From positions 5,387,001-5,451,000 of the forward strand of contig NZ_CP029194.1 of the NCBI RefSeq assembly GCF_008642375.1: DNA of 64,000 nt, in the 5' to 3' direction. The notes below the pieces were generated by a model. It searched no databases and was not told the origin of the DNA. It worked only from the letters and a program-made list of their open reading frames with translations. Numbering within the stretch: the stretch's first letter is position 1; the number at the start of each line of letters is the position of its first letter. This stretch comes from Streptomyces venezuelae. Lineage in GTDB: Bacteria > Actinomycetota > Actinomycetes > Streptomycetales > Streptomycetaceae. A program made the position numbers and the translations under genes. Positions 50,411 through 58,763 of this stretch are shown piece by piece.

Positions 50411-52819
50411 GTGACCAACAGACGACGGGCGATCAGAGCGTCCGCAGTCGTCGTGGCGCTCGCGGCCACCGCCGCGACCGCCTCGACCTTCTCCACCGCT
50501 TGGGCCGACAGCGACGGCAAGGTGTCGCCGGCCGGCATCCAGACCGTCGACAAGACGACGGTCGACCACGACCTCGAGGGGCCGTACAGCAAGGAGCAGG
50601 AGCAGCAGCGCAAGGCCGCCCTGGAGCAGGTGCTGAACGGCGAGGCCAAGGTCGAGCGCCGCGGGGGCTCGCAGGTCGTCAAGCTCGACAGCAAGAAGTA
50701 CGTCGAGCTCGGCCGCGAGAAGACCGACAAGATCTTCACGATCCTCGTCGAGTTCGGCGACAAGGTGGACAACACCACCCTCGTCGACCGCGAGGACGAC
50801 GACACGGACGAGCTCAAGCCGATGTACGGCGGCGAGCCCGGTCCGCTGCACAACCGCATAGCCAAGCCGGACCGTGCGAACGACAACTCCACGGCCTGGC
50901 AGGCGGATTACAACCGGCAGCACTTCCAGGACCTGTACTTCGGTACCGGCAAGGACGCCAAGGGCAAGCCGAAGCAGTCCCTGAAGACCTACTACGAGAA
51001 GACCTCGTCCGGCCGTTACTCGGTCGACGGTGCGGTCTCCGACTGGGTCAAGGTCGACTACAACGAGGCCCGTTACGGCTCGAACTACTGCGGCGACACC
51101 AACTGCCCCAACGTCTGGGACACCGTCCGTGACGGCGTCACCGCGTGGGCGGCCGGCCAGAAGGCCCAGGGCAAGACCGACGCCCAGATCAAGGCCGACC
51201 TGGCGCAGTACGACCAGTGGGACCGCTACGACTTCGACGCCGACGGCAACTTCAACGAGCCCGACGGCTACATCGACCACTTCCAGATCGTCCACGCGGG
51301 CGAGGACGAGTCGGCCGGTGGCGGCGCCGAGGGCACCAACGCGCTGTGGGCCCACCGCTGGTACGCGTACGGCACCAACGCCGGCAAGACCGGCCCGGCG
51401 AACAACAAGTCCGGCGGTACGCAGATCGGCGACACCGGCATCTGGGTCGGCGACTACACGATGCAGCCGGAGAACGGCGGCCTCGGCGTCTTCGCGCACG
51501 AGTACGGCCACGACCTCGGTCTGCCGGACCACTACGACACCTCGGGCGGCGAGAACTCGACCGGGTTCTGGACCCTGATGTCGTCCGGTTCCTGGCTCGG
51601 CCAGGGCAAGGACGCCATCGGCGACCTCCCCGGCGACATGACCTCCTGGGACAAGCTCCAGCTCGGCTGGCTGAACTACGCCAAGGTCAACGACTGGCAG
51701 CGTGGCACCAAGACCACCCACAAGCTGGGCGTCTCGGAGTACAACACCAAGAACCCGCAGGCGCTCGTCGTCGAGCTGCCGAAGAAGTCGGTTCCCACCG
51801 AGGTCGTGGCCCCCGCCGAGGGTGCCACCCAGTGGTGGAGCAACATGGGTGACGACCTCAAGAACACCCTGACCCGCCCGGTCGACCTGACCGGCAAGTC
51901 CTCGGCCTCCCTGGAGCTCCAGGGCTGGTGGGACATCGAGAAGGGTTACGACTTCCTCTACGCCGAGGCCTCGACCGACGGCGGCGCCAACTGGACCGTC
52001 CTCGACGGCACGGCCGACGGTGTGGCGCTCCCGCGCGACGCCGCCGGTTCCCCGTCGCTGACGGACGTCTCCGGTGCGCACAAGAAGCTCGTCTACAGCC
52101 TCGACGCCTTCGCGGGCAAGAAGTTCGACCTCCGCTTCCGTTACCAGACGGACGGCGGCGCGGGCGGCAAGGGCTTCACCGCCGACGCCATCACCCTCGC
52201 CGCGGACGGTGCCACCGTCTTCTCGGACAACGCCGAGAACGGTGACAACGGCTGGGTCTCGAAGGGCTTCTCGCGGATCGCGAAGGGCTTCAGCAAGGAC
52301 TACGAGCAGTACTACATCGCGGAGAACCGCCAGTACGTCTCGTACGACTCGACCCTCAAGGTCGGCCCGTACAACTTCGGGTTCACGGGCGAGAAGGCCG
52401 GCTGGGTCGAGCACTACCCGTACCAGAACGGTCTGCTCATCTGGAAGTGGGACCTGTCCCAGAAGGACAACAACACCTCCAAGCACCCGGGCGTGGGTCG
52501 TATCCTCCCGATCGACGCGCACCCGAGCCCGCTGAAGTGGTCCGACGGCACGCTGATGCGCAACCGCGTCCAGTCGTACGACGCCCCCTTCAGCCTCTCC
52601 CGCACGGACGGCTTCCAGCTGCACAAGGCGGGCGTGGGCACCTGGGTTCCGTCGCAGGCCGGTAACCCGGTCTTCGACGACCGCAAGGGCACCTACTGGT
52701 ACCCCGAGACCGAGCGTGCCGGTGTCAAGGTAACTGACACCAACACCAAGATTCAGGTCGTCAAGGAGCCGAAGGATGGCCAGACGATCACGGTCCAGGT
52801 TGGTCCGTCGACCAAGTAG
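50411..52819 (+). CDS. Secreted M6 family metalloprotease (immune inhibitor A type)
   Basis: 802 residues, GTG start. Signal peptide about 1-32 (RRRAIRASAVVVALAATAATA ... AWA). A pro-region (35-95) precedes the M6 peptidase domain with zinc site HEYGHDLGLPDH: His363, Glu364, His367, His374. C-terminal beta-rich domains (SSASLELQGWWDIEKGYDFLYAEAS; KKFDLRFRYQTDGG) are those of InhA/M6 proteins. It is secreted and degrades extracellular protein. Codon use is strongly optimised, suggesting high expression. A terminator follows. Confidence 0.95.
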   Translation: MTNRRRAIRASAVVVALAATAATASTFSTAWADSDGKVSPAGIQTVDKTTVDHDLEGPYSKEQEQQRKAALEQVLNGEAKVERRGGSQVVKLDSKKYVELGREKTDKIFTILVEFGDKVDNTTLVDREDDDTDELKPMYGGEPGPLHNRIAKPDRANDNSTAWQADYNRQHFQDLYFGTGKDAKGKPKQSLKTYYEKTSSGRYSVDGAVSDWVKVDYNEARYGSNYCGDTNCPNVWDTVRDGVTAWAAGQKAQGKTDAQIKADLAQYDQWDRYDFDADGNFNEPDGYIDHFQIVHAGEDESAGGGAEGTNALWAHRWYAYGTNAGKTGPANNKSGGTQIGDTGIWVGDYTMQPENGGLGVFAHEYGHDLGLPDHYDTSGGENSTGFWTLMSSGSWLGQGKDAIGDLPGDMTSWDKLQLGWLNYAKVNDWQRGTKTTHKLGVSEYNTKNPQALVVELPKKSVPTEVVAPAEGATQWWSNMGDDLKNTLTRPVDLTGKSSASLELQGWWDIEKGYDFLYAEASTDGGANWTVLDGTADGVALPRDAAGSPSLTDVSGAHKKLVYSLDAFAGKKFDLRFRYQTDGGAGGKGFTADAITLAADGATVFSDNAENGDNGWVSKGFSRIAKGFSKDYEQYYIAENRQYVSYDSTLKVGPYNFGFTGEKAGWVEHYPYQNGLLIWKWDLSQKDNNTSKHPGVGRILPIDAHPSPLKWSDGTLMRNRVQSYDAPFSLSRTDGFQLHKAGVGTWVPSQAGNPVFDDRKGTYWYPETERAGVKVTDTNTKIQVVKEPKDGQTITVQVGPSTK

Positions 52820-52844
52820 TCGGTAAAACCGCAGGTCAAACCAT

Positions 52845-52880
52845 GATCGGCCGTCGCCCCCTAGCGGGCGGCGGCCGATC
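52845..52880 (+). terminator. Terminator of M6 protease gene
   Basis: 15-bp stem GATCGGCCGTCGCCC (52845-52859) with GGGCGGCGGCCGATC (52866-52880), one G-U wobble, 6-base loop, then GTGTTT. Confidence 0.9.
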
Positions 52881-52942
52881 GTGTTTAGGTGCGTCTGACC
52901 GCAGTTCTTATTGACATCCGATCCACGGGGGAGTGGTTCCGC

Positions 52943-53254
52943 ATGCCCAACGGAGGGTTCTGCAAGCTGCCGGGCGGCAGCGTGGTCGTCGCGATAGGGC
53001 TGCCCAGCCCGGCCCGCGACGGGGCCTCGGTCCGCTTCCTCGTCCACGCCGCCAACCGCGCCCGCGCCCTGACCCGGCTGCGGAACCTCGGTCTGCGCGC
53101 GGTCTACCTCCGCGGCAACAGCGAGCCGCCCACCCCGGACGAGATCACGGCCGTCCTGCACCACCCCGACGGCCTGCTCTGGAGATCCGCGCCCGGCGCC
53201 GCCCAGGAACTCTGGCACCCGGTCCGCACGCTCCCGAAGGAGCCCGCGGCGTAG
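52943..53254 (+). CDS. Conserved hypothetical protein
   Basis: 103 residues from ATG 52943, which has GGGGGAG 10 bases upstream (a GTG at 52889 is also in frame). Compact basic protein: MPNGGFCKLPGGSVVVAIGLPSPARDG at the start, helix FLVHAANRARALTRLRNLGL, then YLRGNSEPPTPDEITAVL. No domain recognised. Lies between the protease and the NAD salvage genes and is probably an ordinary conserved Streptomyces protein. Confidence 0.72.
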   Translation: MPNGGFCKLPGGSVVVAIGLPSPARDGASVRFLVHAANRARALTRLRNLGLRAVYLRGNSEPPTPDEITAVLHHPDGLLWRSAPGAAQELWHPVRTLPKEPAA

Positions 53255-53289
53255 CTCCGCGAGGGGCCTGCAGACCACCCAGGGGCTTC

Positions 53290-53886
53290 TCAGACCACCG
53301 GCTCGCCGGTCAGCTCCACGCCCGCCGTCGCGAGCTCCTCCAGGGCCTTCGCCGTCGTCGCCTTCGCGACCCCGGCCGTCAGGTCGAGCAGCACATGGGT
53401 CCGGAAGCCCTCCCGCGCCGCGTCCAGGGCCGTCGCCCGGACGCAGTGGTCGGTGGCGATGCCCACCACGTCGACCTCGGTGACGTCCCGCTCCCGCAGC
53501 CACTCCGCGAGCGTCCGCCCGTTCTCGTCGAGCCCCTCGAAGCCGCTGTACGCCGCGTCGTAGGCGCCCTTGTCGAAGACGGAGTCGATCGCCCCGCTGG
53601 CGACGGCGGGCGCGAAGTTCGGGTGGAAGCCGACGCCCTCCGTACCGGCCACGCAGTGCACCGGCCAGGAGGTGACGTAGTCCGGATCCTCGCCCTCCGG
53701 GGCGAAGTGCGCGCCCGGATCGACGTGGTGGTCGCGGGTGGCCACCACGTACCGGTAGGAGGTGCCCGCCGTCTGGCCGACCAGGTCGGTGATGGCGGCG
53801 GCGACGTCCGCGCCGCCCGTCACCGCGAGGCTGCCGCCCTCGCAGAAGTCGTTCTGAACGTCCACAACGATCAATGCGCGGTGCAT
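53290..53886 (-). CDS. pncA: Nicotinamidase
   Basis: 198 residues. Isochorismatase fold with triad Asp9 (VVDVQNDF), Lys106 (VFDKGAYD) and Cys148 (GIATDHCVRAT); metal-site Asp52/His54/His60-type residues in RDHHVDPGAHF. Hydrolyses nicotinamide to nicotinic acid for NAD recycling. 88 bases downstream of pncB, the next enzyme of the pathway, and read in the same direction. Confidence 0.95.
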   Translation of the reverse strand: MHRALIVVDVQNDFCEGGSLAVTGGADVAAAITDLVGQTAGTSYRYVVATRDHHVDPGAHFAPEGEDPDYVTSWPVHCVAGTEGVGFHPNFAPAVASGAIDSVFDKGAYDAAYSGFEGLDENGRTLAEWLRERDVTEVDVVGIATDHCVRATALDAAREGFRTHVLLDLTAGVAKATTAKALEELATAGVELTGEPVV

Positions 53887-53974
53887 GGCGGGTGTCCTTA
53901 GCGCGTCGGATGGGGGTGGGTTCGAGCCTAGAGACTTCCCCCTCCCTAGGGGAGAGGGCGTCCCCGCGTTGTGC

Positions 53975-55303
53975 CTACGCGTACTCCGTCGGCAGCACCG
54001 GCTCGCCGCGCGAGAGCTGGATCGCCGACATCGGCAGCCCGGCGCGGGCCGCGATGTGCCGGGCCCTGGCGGCCTCCAGCGGCTCCCGGGCCACGACCTC
54101 GCCGCCCTTGACCAGCTCGACCAGGAGCTGGTGGTCGACGAGCTCCGGCGGGACGGGGCCCGTGCCCACGACCTCGGTCTCGGCGACCCCGTGAGCGTCG
54201 GGCCGCCGCGCCGCCCACTTGCGGCCGCCGACCGAGGCCTTGCCGCCCACGGACTTCTTCGCGACCGGCACCAGGGGTGCCTTGGGGTCGGCCGAGCGGG
54301 CCCGGGCGACCAGCTTGTAGACCATGGAGCAGGTCGGGTGGCCGCTGCCGGTGACCAGTTGCGTCCCCACTCCGTACGCGTCGACCGGGGCCGCCGCGAG
54401 CGAGGCGATGGCGTACTCGTCGAGGTCCGAGGTGACGACGATCTTCGTGTCCCGCGCACCCAGCTCGTCGAGCTGCTGCCGTACGCGGTGGGCGACGAGC
54501 AGCAGGTCGCCCGAGTCGATGCGGACCGCTCCGAGCTCGGGCCCCGCCACCTCCACGGCGGTGCGGACGGCCTCGGCCACGTCGTACGTGTCGACGAGCA
54601 GGGTCGTGCCCCGGCCCAGGCTCTCGACCTGCGCCCGGAAGGCGTCCCGCTCGCTGTCGTGGAGCAGGGTGAAGGCGTGGGCGGAGGTCCCGACGGTCGG
54701 GATGCCGTAGCGGAAGCCGGCCGCGAGGTCCGAGGTGGCCTCGAAGCCGCCGACGTACGCGGCGCGGGAGGCGGCGACGGCCGCCAGCTCGTGGGTGCGC
54801 CGGGCGCCCATCTCGATCAGGCGGCGCCCGCCGGCCGCGGCCGACATGCGGGAGGCGGCGGCGGCGATGGCCGAGTCGTGGTTGAGGATCGAGAGGATCA
54901 CGGTCTCCAGGAGCACGCACTCCGCGAAGGAGCCCTCCACCCGCAGGACGGGCGATCCGGGGAAGTACACCTCGCCCTCGGGGTATCCCCAGATGTCGCC
55001 GGAGAAGCGGTATCCGGCCAGCCATGCGAGGGTCGGCTCGTCGACGATGCCGCGCTCGCGCAGGAAGCCGAGGACGGCGGGGTCGAAGCGGAAGTTCTCG
55101 ACGGCGTCCAGGACCCGGCCGACGCCCGCGAGGACGCCGTAGCGGCGCCCCTCGGGCAGCCGCCGGGTGAAGACCTCGAAGACCGAGTGGCGGTCGGCGG
55201 TGCCGGCCCGGAGGGCCGCCTGGAGCATGGTCAGCTCGTACTGATCGGTGAAGAGCGCGGTCGACGGCACGTCCACCGGCAGCCCAAGGTCCGCAGCGTT
55301 CAT
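53975..55303 (-). CDS. pncB: Nicotinate phosphoribosyltransferase
   Basis: 442 residues. Converts nicotinate, PRPP and ATP to nicotinate mononucleotide. Signatures: STALFTDQYELTMLQAAL at the N-terminus, FEVFTRRLPEGRRYGVLAG, GFEATSDLAAGFRYGIPTVGTSAHAF (active-site loop), RIDSGDL and GVGTQLVTG. Forms an operon with pncA. Divergent from clpS; a palindrome CGTCA-GAG-TGACG (55327-55339) lies just upstream of its start. Confidence 0.95.
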   Translation of the reverse strand: MNAADLGLPVDVPSTALFTDQYELTMLQAALRAGTADRHSVFEVFTRRLPEGRRYGVLAGVGRVLDAVENFRFDPAVLGFLRERGIVDEPTLAWLAGYRFSGDIWGYPEGEVYFPGSPVLRVEGSFAECVLLETVILSILNHDSAIAAAASRMSAAAGGRRLIEMGARRTHELAAVAASRAAYVGGFEATSDLAAGFRYGIPTVGTSAHAFTLLHDSERDAFRAQVESLGRGTTLLVDTYDVAEAVRTAVEVAGPELGAVRIDSGDLLLVAHRVRQQLDELGARDTKIVVTSDLDEYAIASLAAAPVDAYGVGTQLVTGSGHPTCSMVYKLVARARSADPKAPLVPVAKKSVGGKASVGGRKWAARRPDAHGVAETEVVGTGPVPPELVDHQLLVELVKGGEVVAREPLEAARARHIAARAGLPMSAIQLSRGEPVLPTEYA

Positions 55304-55326
55304 GTCAGCGATGCTAGCGCAGAAAT

Positions 55327-55339
55327 CGTCAGAGTGACG
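55327..55339. promoter_or_regulatory. Palindrome in pncB/clpS divergent promoter region
   Basis: CGTCA-GAG-TGACG, 24 bases upstream of pncB. It resembles the CGTCAC-TT-GTGACG palindrome before the M6 protease gene. Possible operator; the regulator is unknown. Confidence 0.45.
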
Positions 55340-55404
55340 AATAGGGGGTCGGTATGGGTGACCTGTTTGTGCGATGGGCCCTCCGGGGTGGCAGCATGGG
55401 GTGA

Positions 55405-55710
55405 GTGAGCGTCGCGCCTATTGAGATCGAACGTACGGAATCGGCCGAGGAGGTCTCCGCGGTCGTCGAACCCGACGTGCCCTGGGTGACCCTCGTGCAC
55501 AACGATCCGGTCAACCTGATGAGCTATGTGACCTACGTCTTCCAGTCGTACTTCGGTTACTCCAAGGACAAGGCGCACAAGCTGATGCTCGACGTGCACG
55601 AGAAGGGGAAGGCCGTCGTCTCCGCCGGCACCCGCGAGGAGATGGAACGGGACGTGCAGGCGATGCACGGCTACGGCCTCTGGGCGACCCTCTCCCAGGA
55701 CCGCTTCTGA
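55405..55710 (+). CDS. clpS: ClpS adaptor protein
   Basis: 101 residues, GTG start. ClpS core WVTLVHNDPVNLMSYVTYVFQSYFGYSKDKAHKLMLDVHEKGKAVV: the HNDP-x-N-x-M strip forms the N-degron pocket. Delivers N-end-rule substrates to ClpAP/ClpCP. It is coupled to the DUF2017 gene by a one-base stop/start overlap (TGATG), the same pair as in mycobacteria. Confidence 0.95.
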   Translation: MSVAPIEIERTESAEEVSAVVEPDVPWVTLVHNDPVNLMSYVTYVFQSYFGYSKDKAHKLMLDVHEKGKAVVSAGTREEMERDVQAMHGYGLWATLSQDRF

Positions 55711-56291
55711 TGGCCGGCCGTTTCGACAACCTGCCCGGCGGCGGCGCGGCCATCGCGCTCGACGAGGTCGAGATCTCCATCCTCCGCTCCCTGGCCGTCC
55801 AGCTGATGGAGCTGATCGGCCCCGGCGACGAGCCCGCGCCCGATGCCGACCCGCTGGCCGCCCTCTTCGCCGAGGGCCCGAGCGAGCCCCCCTCCGACCC
55901 CGCCCTCCGGCGGCTCTTCCCCGACGCGTACGGGGACGAGAGCGAGGAGCTGCGGGCCTCGGCCGCGGACTTCCGCCGCTACACCGAGAACGACCTGCGG
56001 GCCCGCAAGCGCGAGGACGCCCTCGTGGTCGTCCGTGGCCTGGACGCGCTCGCCGGCGAGTCGGCGGGCGAGGCCGGCGCCGTCCTGAAGCTGACCGCCG
56101 ACGAGTCCCGGGCCTGGCTCGGGGCGCTCAACGACCTCCGGCTGACGATCGGGACCCGTCTGGAGGTCAAGGACGAGGAGAGCGAGCAGCTGTACCGGCT
56201 GCCGGACTCCGACCCGCGCAAGCCGATGGTGATGGCGTACCTCTGGCTGGGGGCGCTCCAGGAGTCCCTCGTCGAGACCCTGATGCCGTAG
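55710..56291 (+). CDS. DUF2017 family protein
   Basis: 193 residues, helical and acidic, start ATG shares one base with the clpS stop. N-terminal FDNLPGGGAAIALDEVEISILRSLAVQLMELI and C-terminal LNDLRLTIGTRLEV ... YLWLGALQESLVETLMP are the conserved parts of this actinobacterial family (Rv1332-like). Function unknown; constant linkage to clpS suggests a role in regulated proteolysis. Confidence 0.88.
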   Translation: MAGRFDNLPGGGAAIALDEVEISILRSLAVQLMELIGPGDEPAPDADPLAALFAEGPSEPPSDPALRRLFPDAYGDESEELRASAADFRRYTENDLRARKREDALVVVRGLDALAGESAGEAGAVLKLTADESRAWLGALNDLRLTIGTRLEVKDEESEQLYRLPDSDPRKPMVMAYLWLGALQESLVETLMP

Positions 56292-56610
56292 CACCCTCGG
56301 GCGCACGGTGTTCGCTCAGCGGACGCTCAAATCCGGATAACGAATGCGTTATCAGAGCGTCCGCCTTTACTCTGCCGAGCCCCTTTTGTTCGCCTTTTCG
56401 TGTGGCGTGGGCCACACACGCCCCCGTCGATCAGCCCCCGCAGCGTGATAAATCTTCACGACCGCTCGGGGACGCCACCCATGTCCCCGAGGGCGCTTCG
56501 GCCGGCTGACCGCCGGTGGCACTCCATTCCACATCCGGGGGGATCAGGACCTGATCCGCAGCAGACTCACTCGCAGTCGCGCGGATCAGCATGGAGAAAG
56601 GCGCACCACC
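56292..56610 (+). other. 319-base gap between DUF2017 and permease genes
   Basis: Holds the nested hairpin 56319-56364, a short hairpin GTGTGGC-GTGG-GCCACAC (56400-56417), CGTGA...TCACG (56444-56460) and GGATCAG-GAC-CTGATCC (56541-56557) in the permease leader, then GGAGAAAGG before the permease ATG. No small gene with convincing features was seen. The number of dyads suggests regulation of the permease. Confidence 0.5.
56319..56364 (+). terminator. Nested hairpin after clpS-DUF2017
   Basis: Outer arms GCGGACGCTC (56319-56328) and GAGCGTCCGC (56355-56364) enclose a perfect inner dyad GATAACG-AATG-CGTTATC (56336-56353). T-rich sequence follows. It can end the clpS operon; the inner dyad may also be an operator. 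Confidence 0.65.
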
Positions 56611-58047
56611 ATGACCTCAGTGCAGGTCGACAAGCAGCACGACGGCGACGAGGCCGCGGACACCGTTTCGGGCGAGGGTTATCACCGGGCACTCGGTGCA
56701 CGCCAGATCCAGATGATCGCGATCGGTGGTGCCATCGGCACCGGCCTGTTCCTCGGCGCGGGCAAGGGCATCTCCATCGCGGGGCCGAGCCTGATCCTCG
56801 CGTACGCCGCCGCGGGACTCGTCATCTTCTTCATCATGCGGGCGCTCGGCGAGCTCCTCATGTACCGCCCGGTCTCGGGCTCCTTCTCGGAGTACGCCCG
56901 CGAGTTCATGGGCCCCTTCGCGGGCTTCGTGACCGGCTGGACGTACTGGCTCTTCTGGGTCGTCACCGGCATCACCGAGGTCACCGCCGCGGCCACCTAC
57001 ATGACCTACTGGTGGGACATCCCGCAGTGGCTCTCGGCCCTGGTCTTCACGGTCATCCTCTACGGCGCCAACCTGATCTCGGTGAAGCTCTTCGGTGAGC
57101 TCGAGTTCTGGTTCTCCATGGTCAAGGTCACCGCGATCATCGGCATGATCCTCATCTGCGCCGGCATCCTCACCATCGGCTTCTCCGACGCGGGCGACAC
57201 CGCCTCCGTCACCCACCTGTGGGACCTCGGCGGCTTCTTCGCCGGCAAGGACGGCATCTACTCCACCCTGATGACCCTCCAGATGGTCATGTTCGCCTTC
57301 CTCGCCGTCGAGCTCGTCGGTGTCACCGCCGGCGAGTCGAAGGACCCGAAGACCGTCCTGCCCAAGGCCATCAACACCGTGCCGTGGCGCATCGCCGTCT
57401 TCTACGTCGGCGCGCTCATCATGATCCTGTCGGTCGTCCCGTGGACCGAGTTCAAGCCGGGGGTCTCCCCGTTCGTCGCGGCCTTCGAGAAGATGGGCCT
57501 CGGCGTCGGTGCCGCCATCGTCAACTTCGTCGTCCTGACGGCCGCGCTCTCCTCCTGTAACTCGGGCATGTACTCCACCGGCCGCATGCTGCGCGACCTC
57601 GCGCTCAACGGCCAGGGCCCGAAGGTCTTCACGAAGCTGACCCGCTCCGGCACCCCGCTGATCGGCACCACGTTCTCGGCCGCGCTGATGATGGTCGGCG
57701 TCTGGATCAACTACCAGTGGCCCGGTGAGGCGTTCAACTACGTCGTCTCCTTCGCGACCATCTCCGGCATGTGGGCCTGGATCGCCATCCTGATCTGCCA
57801 CATCCGCTACCGCACCAGGGCCGACCGCGGCGAGCTGCCCGAGTCGTCCTTCAAGGCGCCCGGCGGCATCTGGCTCAGCGCCTTCGCCCTGGCCTTCCTC
57901 GCGCTGGTCATCGTGACCATGGCCATGGACGCGGGCAACCGCGTCGCGCTGTACGGAGCGCCGGCCTGGGGCCTGCTCCTCGCCGTCGCCTACCTGGTCC
58001 TGAAGGCCCGCAACCCCGAGGGTGCCGCCTTCGCCAAGCGCTCCTGA
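56611..58047 (+). CDS. Amino-acid permease (APC family, AAT type)
   Basis: 478 residues with 12 helices. N-terminal YHRALGARQIQMIAIGGAIGTGLFLGAGKGI is the signature of the amino acid transporter (AAT) family that includes proline, aromatic, Asn and GABA permeases; EFWFSMVKVTAI and SSCNSGMYSTGRML are further family motifs. Substrate cannot be fixed from sequence alone. Monocistronic; strong terminator directly downstream. Confidence 0.93.
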   Translation: MTSVQVDKQHDGDEAADTVSGEGYHRALGARQIQMIAIGGAIGTGLFLGAGKGISIAGPSLILAYAAAGLVIFFIMRALGELLMYRPVSGSFSEYAREFMGPFAGFVTGWTYWLFWVVTGITEVTAAATYMTYWWDIPQWLSALVFTVILYGANLISVKLFGELEFWFSMVKVTAIIGMILICAGILTIGFSDAGDTASVTHLWDLGGFFAGKDGIYSTLMTLQMVMFAFLAVELVGVTAGESKDPKTVLPKAINTVPWRIAVFYVGALIMILSVVPWTEFKPGVSPFVAAFEKMGLGVGAAIVNFVVLTAALSSCNSGMYSTGRMLRDLALNGQGPKVFTKLTRSGTPLIGTTFSAALMMVGVWINYQWPGEAFNYVVSFATISGMWAWIAILICHIRYRTRADRGELPESSFKAPGGIWLSAFALAFLALVIVTMAMDAGNRVALYGAPAWGLLLAVAYLVLKARNPEGAAFAKRS

Positions 58048-58067
58048 ACTGCCAGGTCTCAGCATCC

Positions 58068-58104
58068 GGGCCGTTCCGTACCACTCCTCGGTACGGAACG
58101 GCCC
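58068..58104 (+). terminator. Terminator of permease gene
   Basis: Perfect 15-bp stem GGGCCGTTCCGTACC (58068-58082) with its complement at 58090-58104, 7-base loop. Confidence 0.9.
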
Positions 58105-58123
58105 GTCTGCTTATCCTGTCGGC

Positions 58124-58549
58124 ATGCTGACCATCACCCGGGCCCTGTACGACCAGATCGTGGAGCACTCCCGAGCGGACCACCCCGACGAGGCCTGCGG
58201 CGTGGTCGCGGGCCCGGCCGGCAGCGGCCGCCCCGAGCGCTTCATCCCCATGCTGAACGCCGCCCGCTCGCCCACCTTCTACGAGTTCGACTCCGCGGAC
58301 CTGCTCAAGCTCTACCGCGACATGGACGACCGGGACGAGGAGCCCGTCATCGTCTACCACTCGCACACCGCGACCGAGGCCTACCCGTCCCGCACGGACA
58401 TCTCGTACGCGAACGAGCCCCAGGCCCACTACGTCCTCGTCTCCACCGCCGACACCGACGACGCGGGCCCCTTCCAGTTCCGCTCCTTCACCATCGTCGA
58501 GGGCGTCGTGACCGAAGAGGACGTCGAGATCGTCGAGGCCTACGCGTAG
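58124..58549 (+). CDS. mec: JAMM/MPN+ metalloprotease (Mec, CysO-processing)
   Basis: 141 residues. Complete JAMM zinc site: Glu23 (DEACG), His79-Ser80-His81, Ser89 and Asp92 (H-x-H-x7-S-x2-D). The M. tuberculosis counterpart Mec+ releases cysteine from the CysO-cysteine adduct made by CysM. Here cysO and cysM lie 3.3 kb further on, separated by a B12 transport cassette. The protein may also have to trim the two extra residues at the C-terminus of the CysO encoded here. Starts 20 bases after the permease terminator. Confidence 0.93.
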   Translation: MLTITRALYDQIVEHSRADHPDEACGVVAGPAGSGRPERFIPMLNAARSPTFYEFDSADLLKLYRDMDDRDEEPVIVYHSHTATEAYPSRTDISYANEPQAHYVLVSTADTDDAGPFQFRSFTIVEGVVTEEDVEIVEAYA

Positions 58550-58618
58550 GGGGTGTCCTGCCGATCAGGCCGGGCTCCCCGTCCCGGGCCGAGTAGGAGA
58601 GACTGTCCGGGACCAACG

Positions 58619-58713
58619 GGCGGCAGGAACCAGGAAGCCGGTGCGAATCCGGTGCGGTCCCGCCACTGTGACCGCCTCCTCGGGAGGCGGGAGCCAGGAA
58701 CTGACCTGCCGCC
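58619..58713 (+). ncRNA. Cobalamin riboswitch
   Basis: P1 stem GGCGGCAGG (58619-58627) with CCTGCCGCC (58705-58713). Conserved core: GGAAGCCGGTGCGAATCCGG, GCGGTCCCGCCACTGTGA and the B12 box GGGAGCCAGGAACTGACCTGCC. Adenosylcobalamin binding should lower expression of the transporter that starts 51 bases downstream. Confidence 0.95.
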
Positions 58714-58763
58714 TCTCACCACCGATCGGGGACGTGGAAATCCCCGGAGGAGGCACGACCGTC

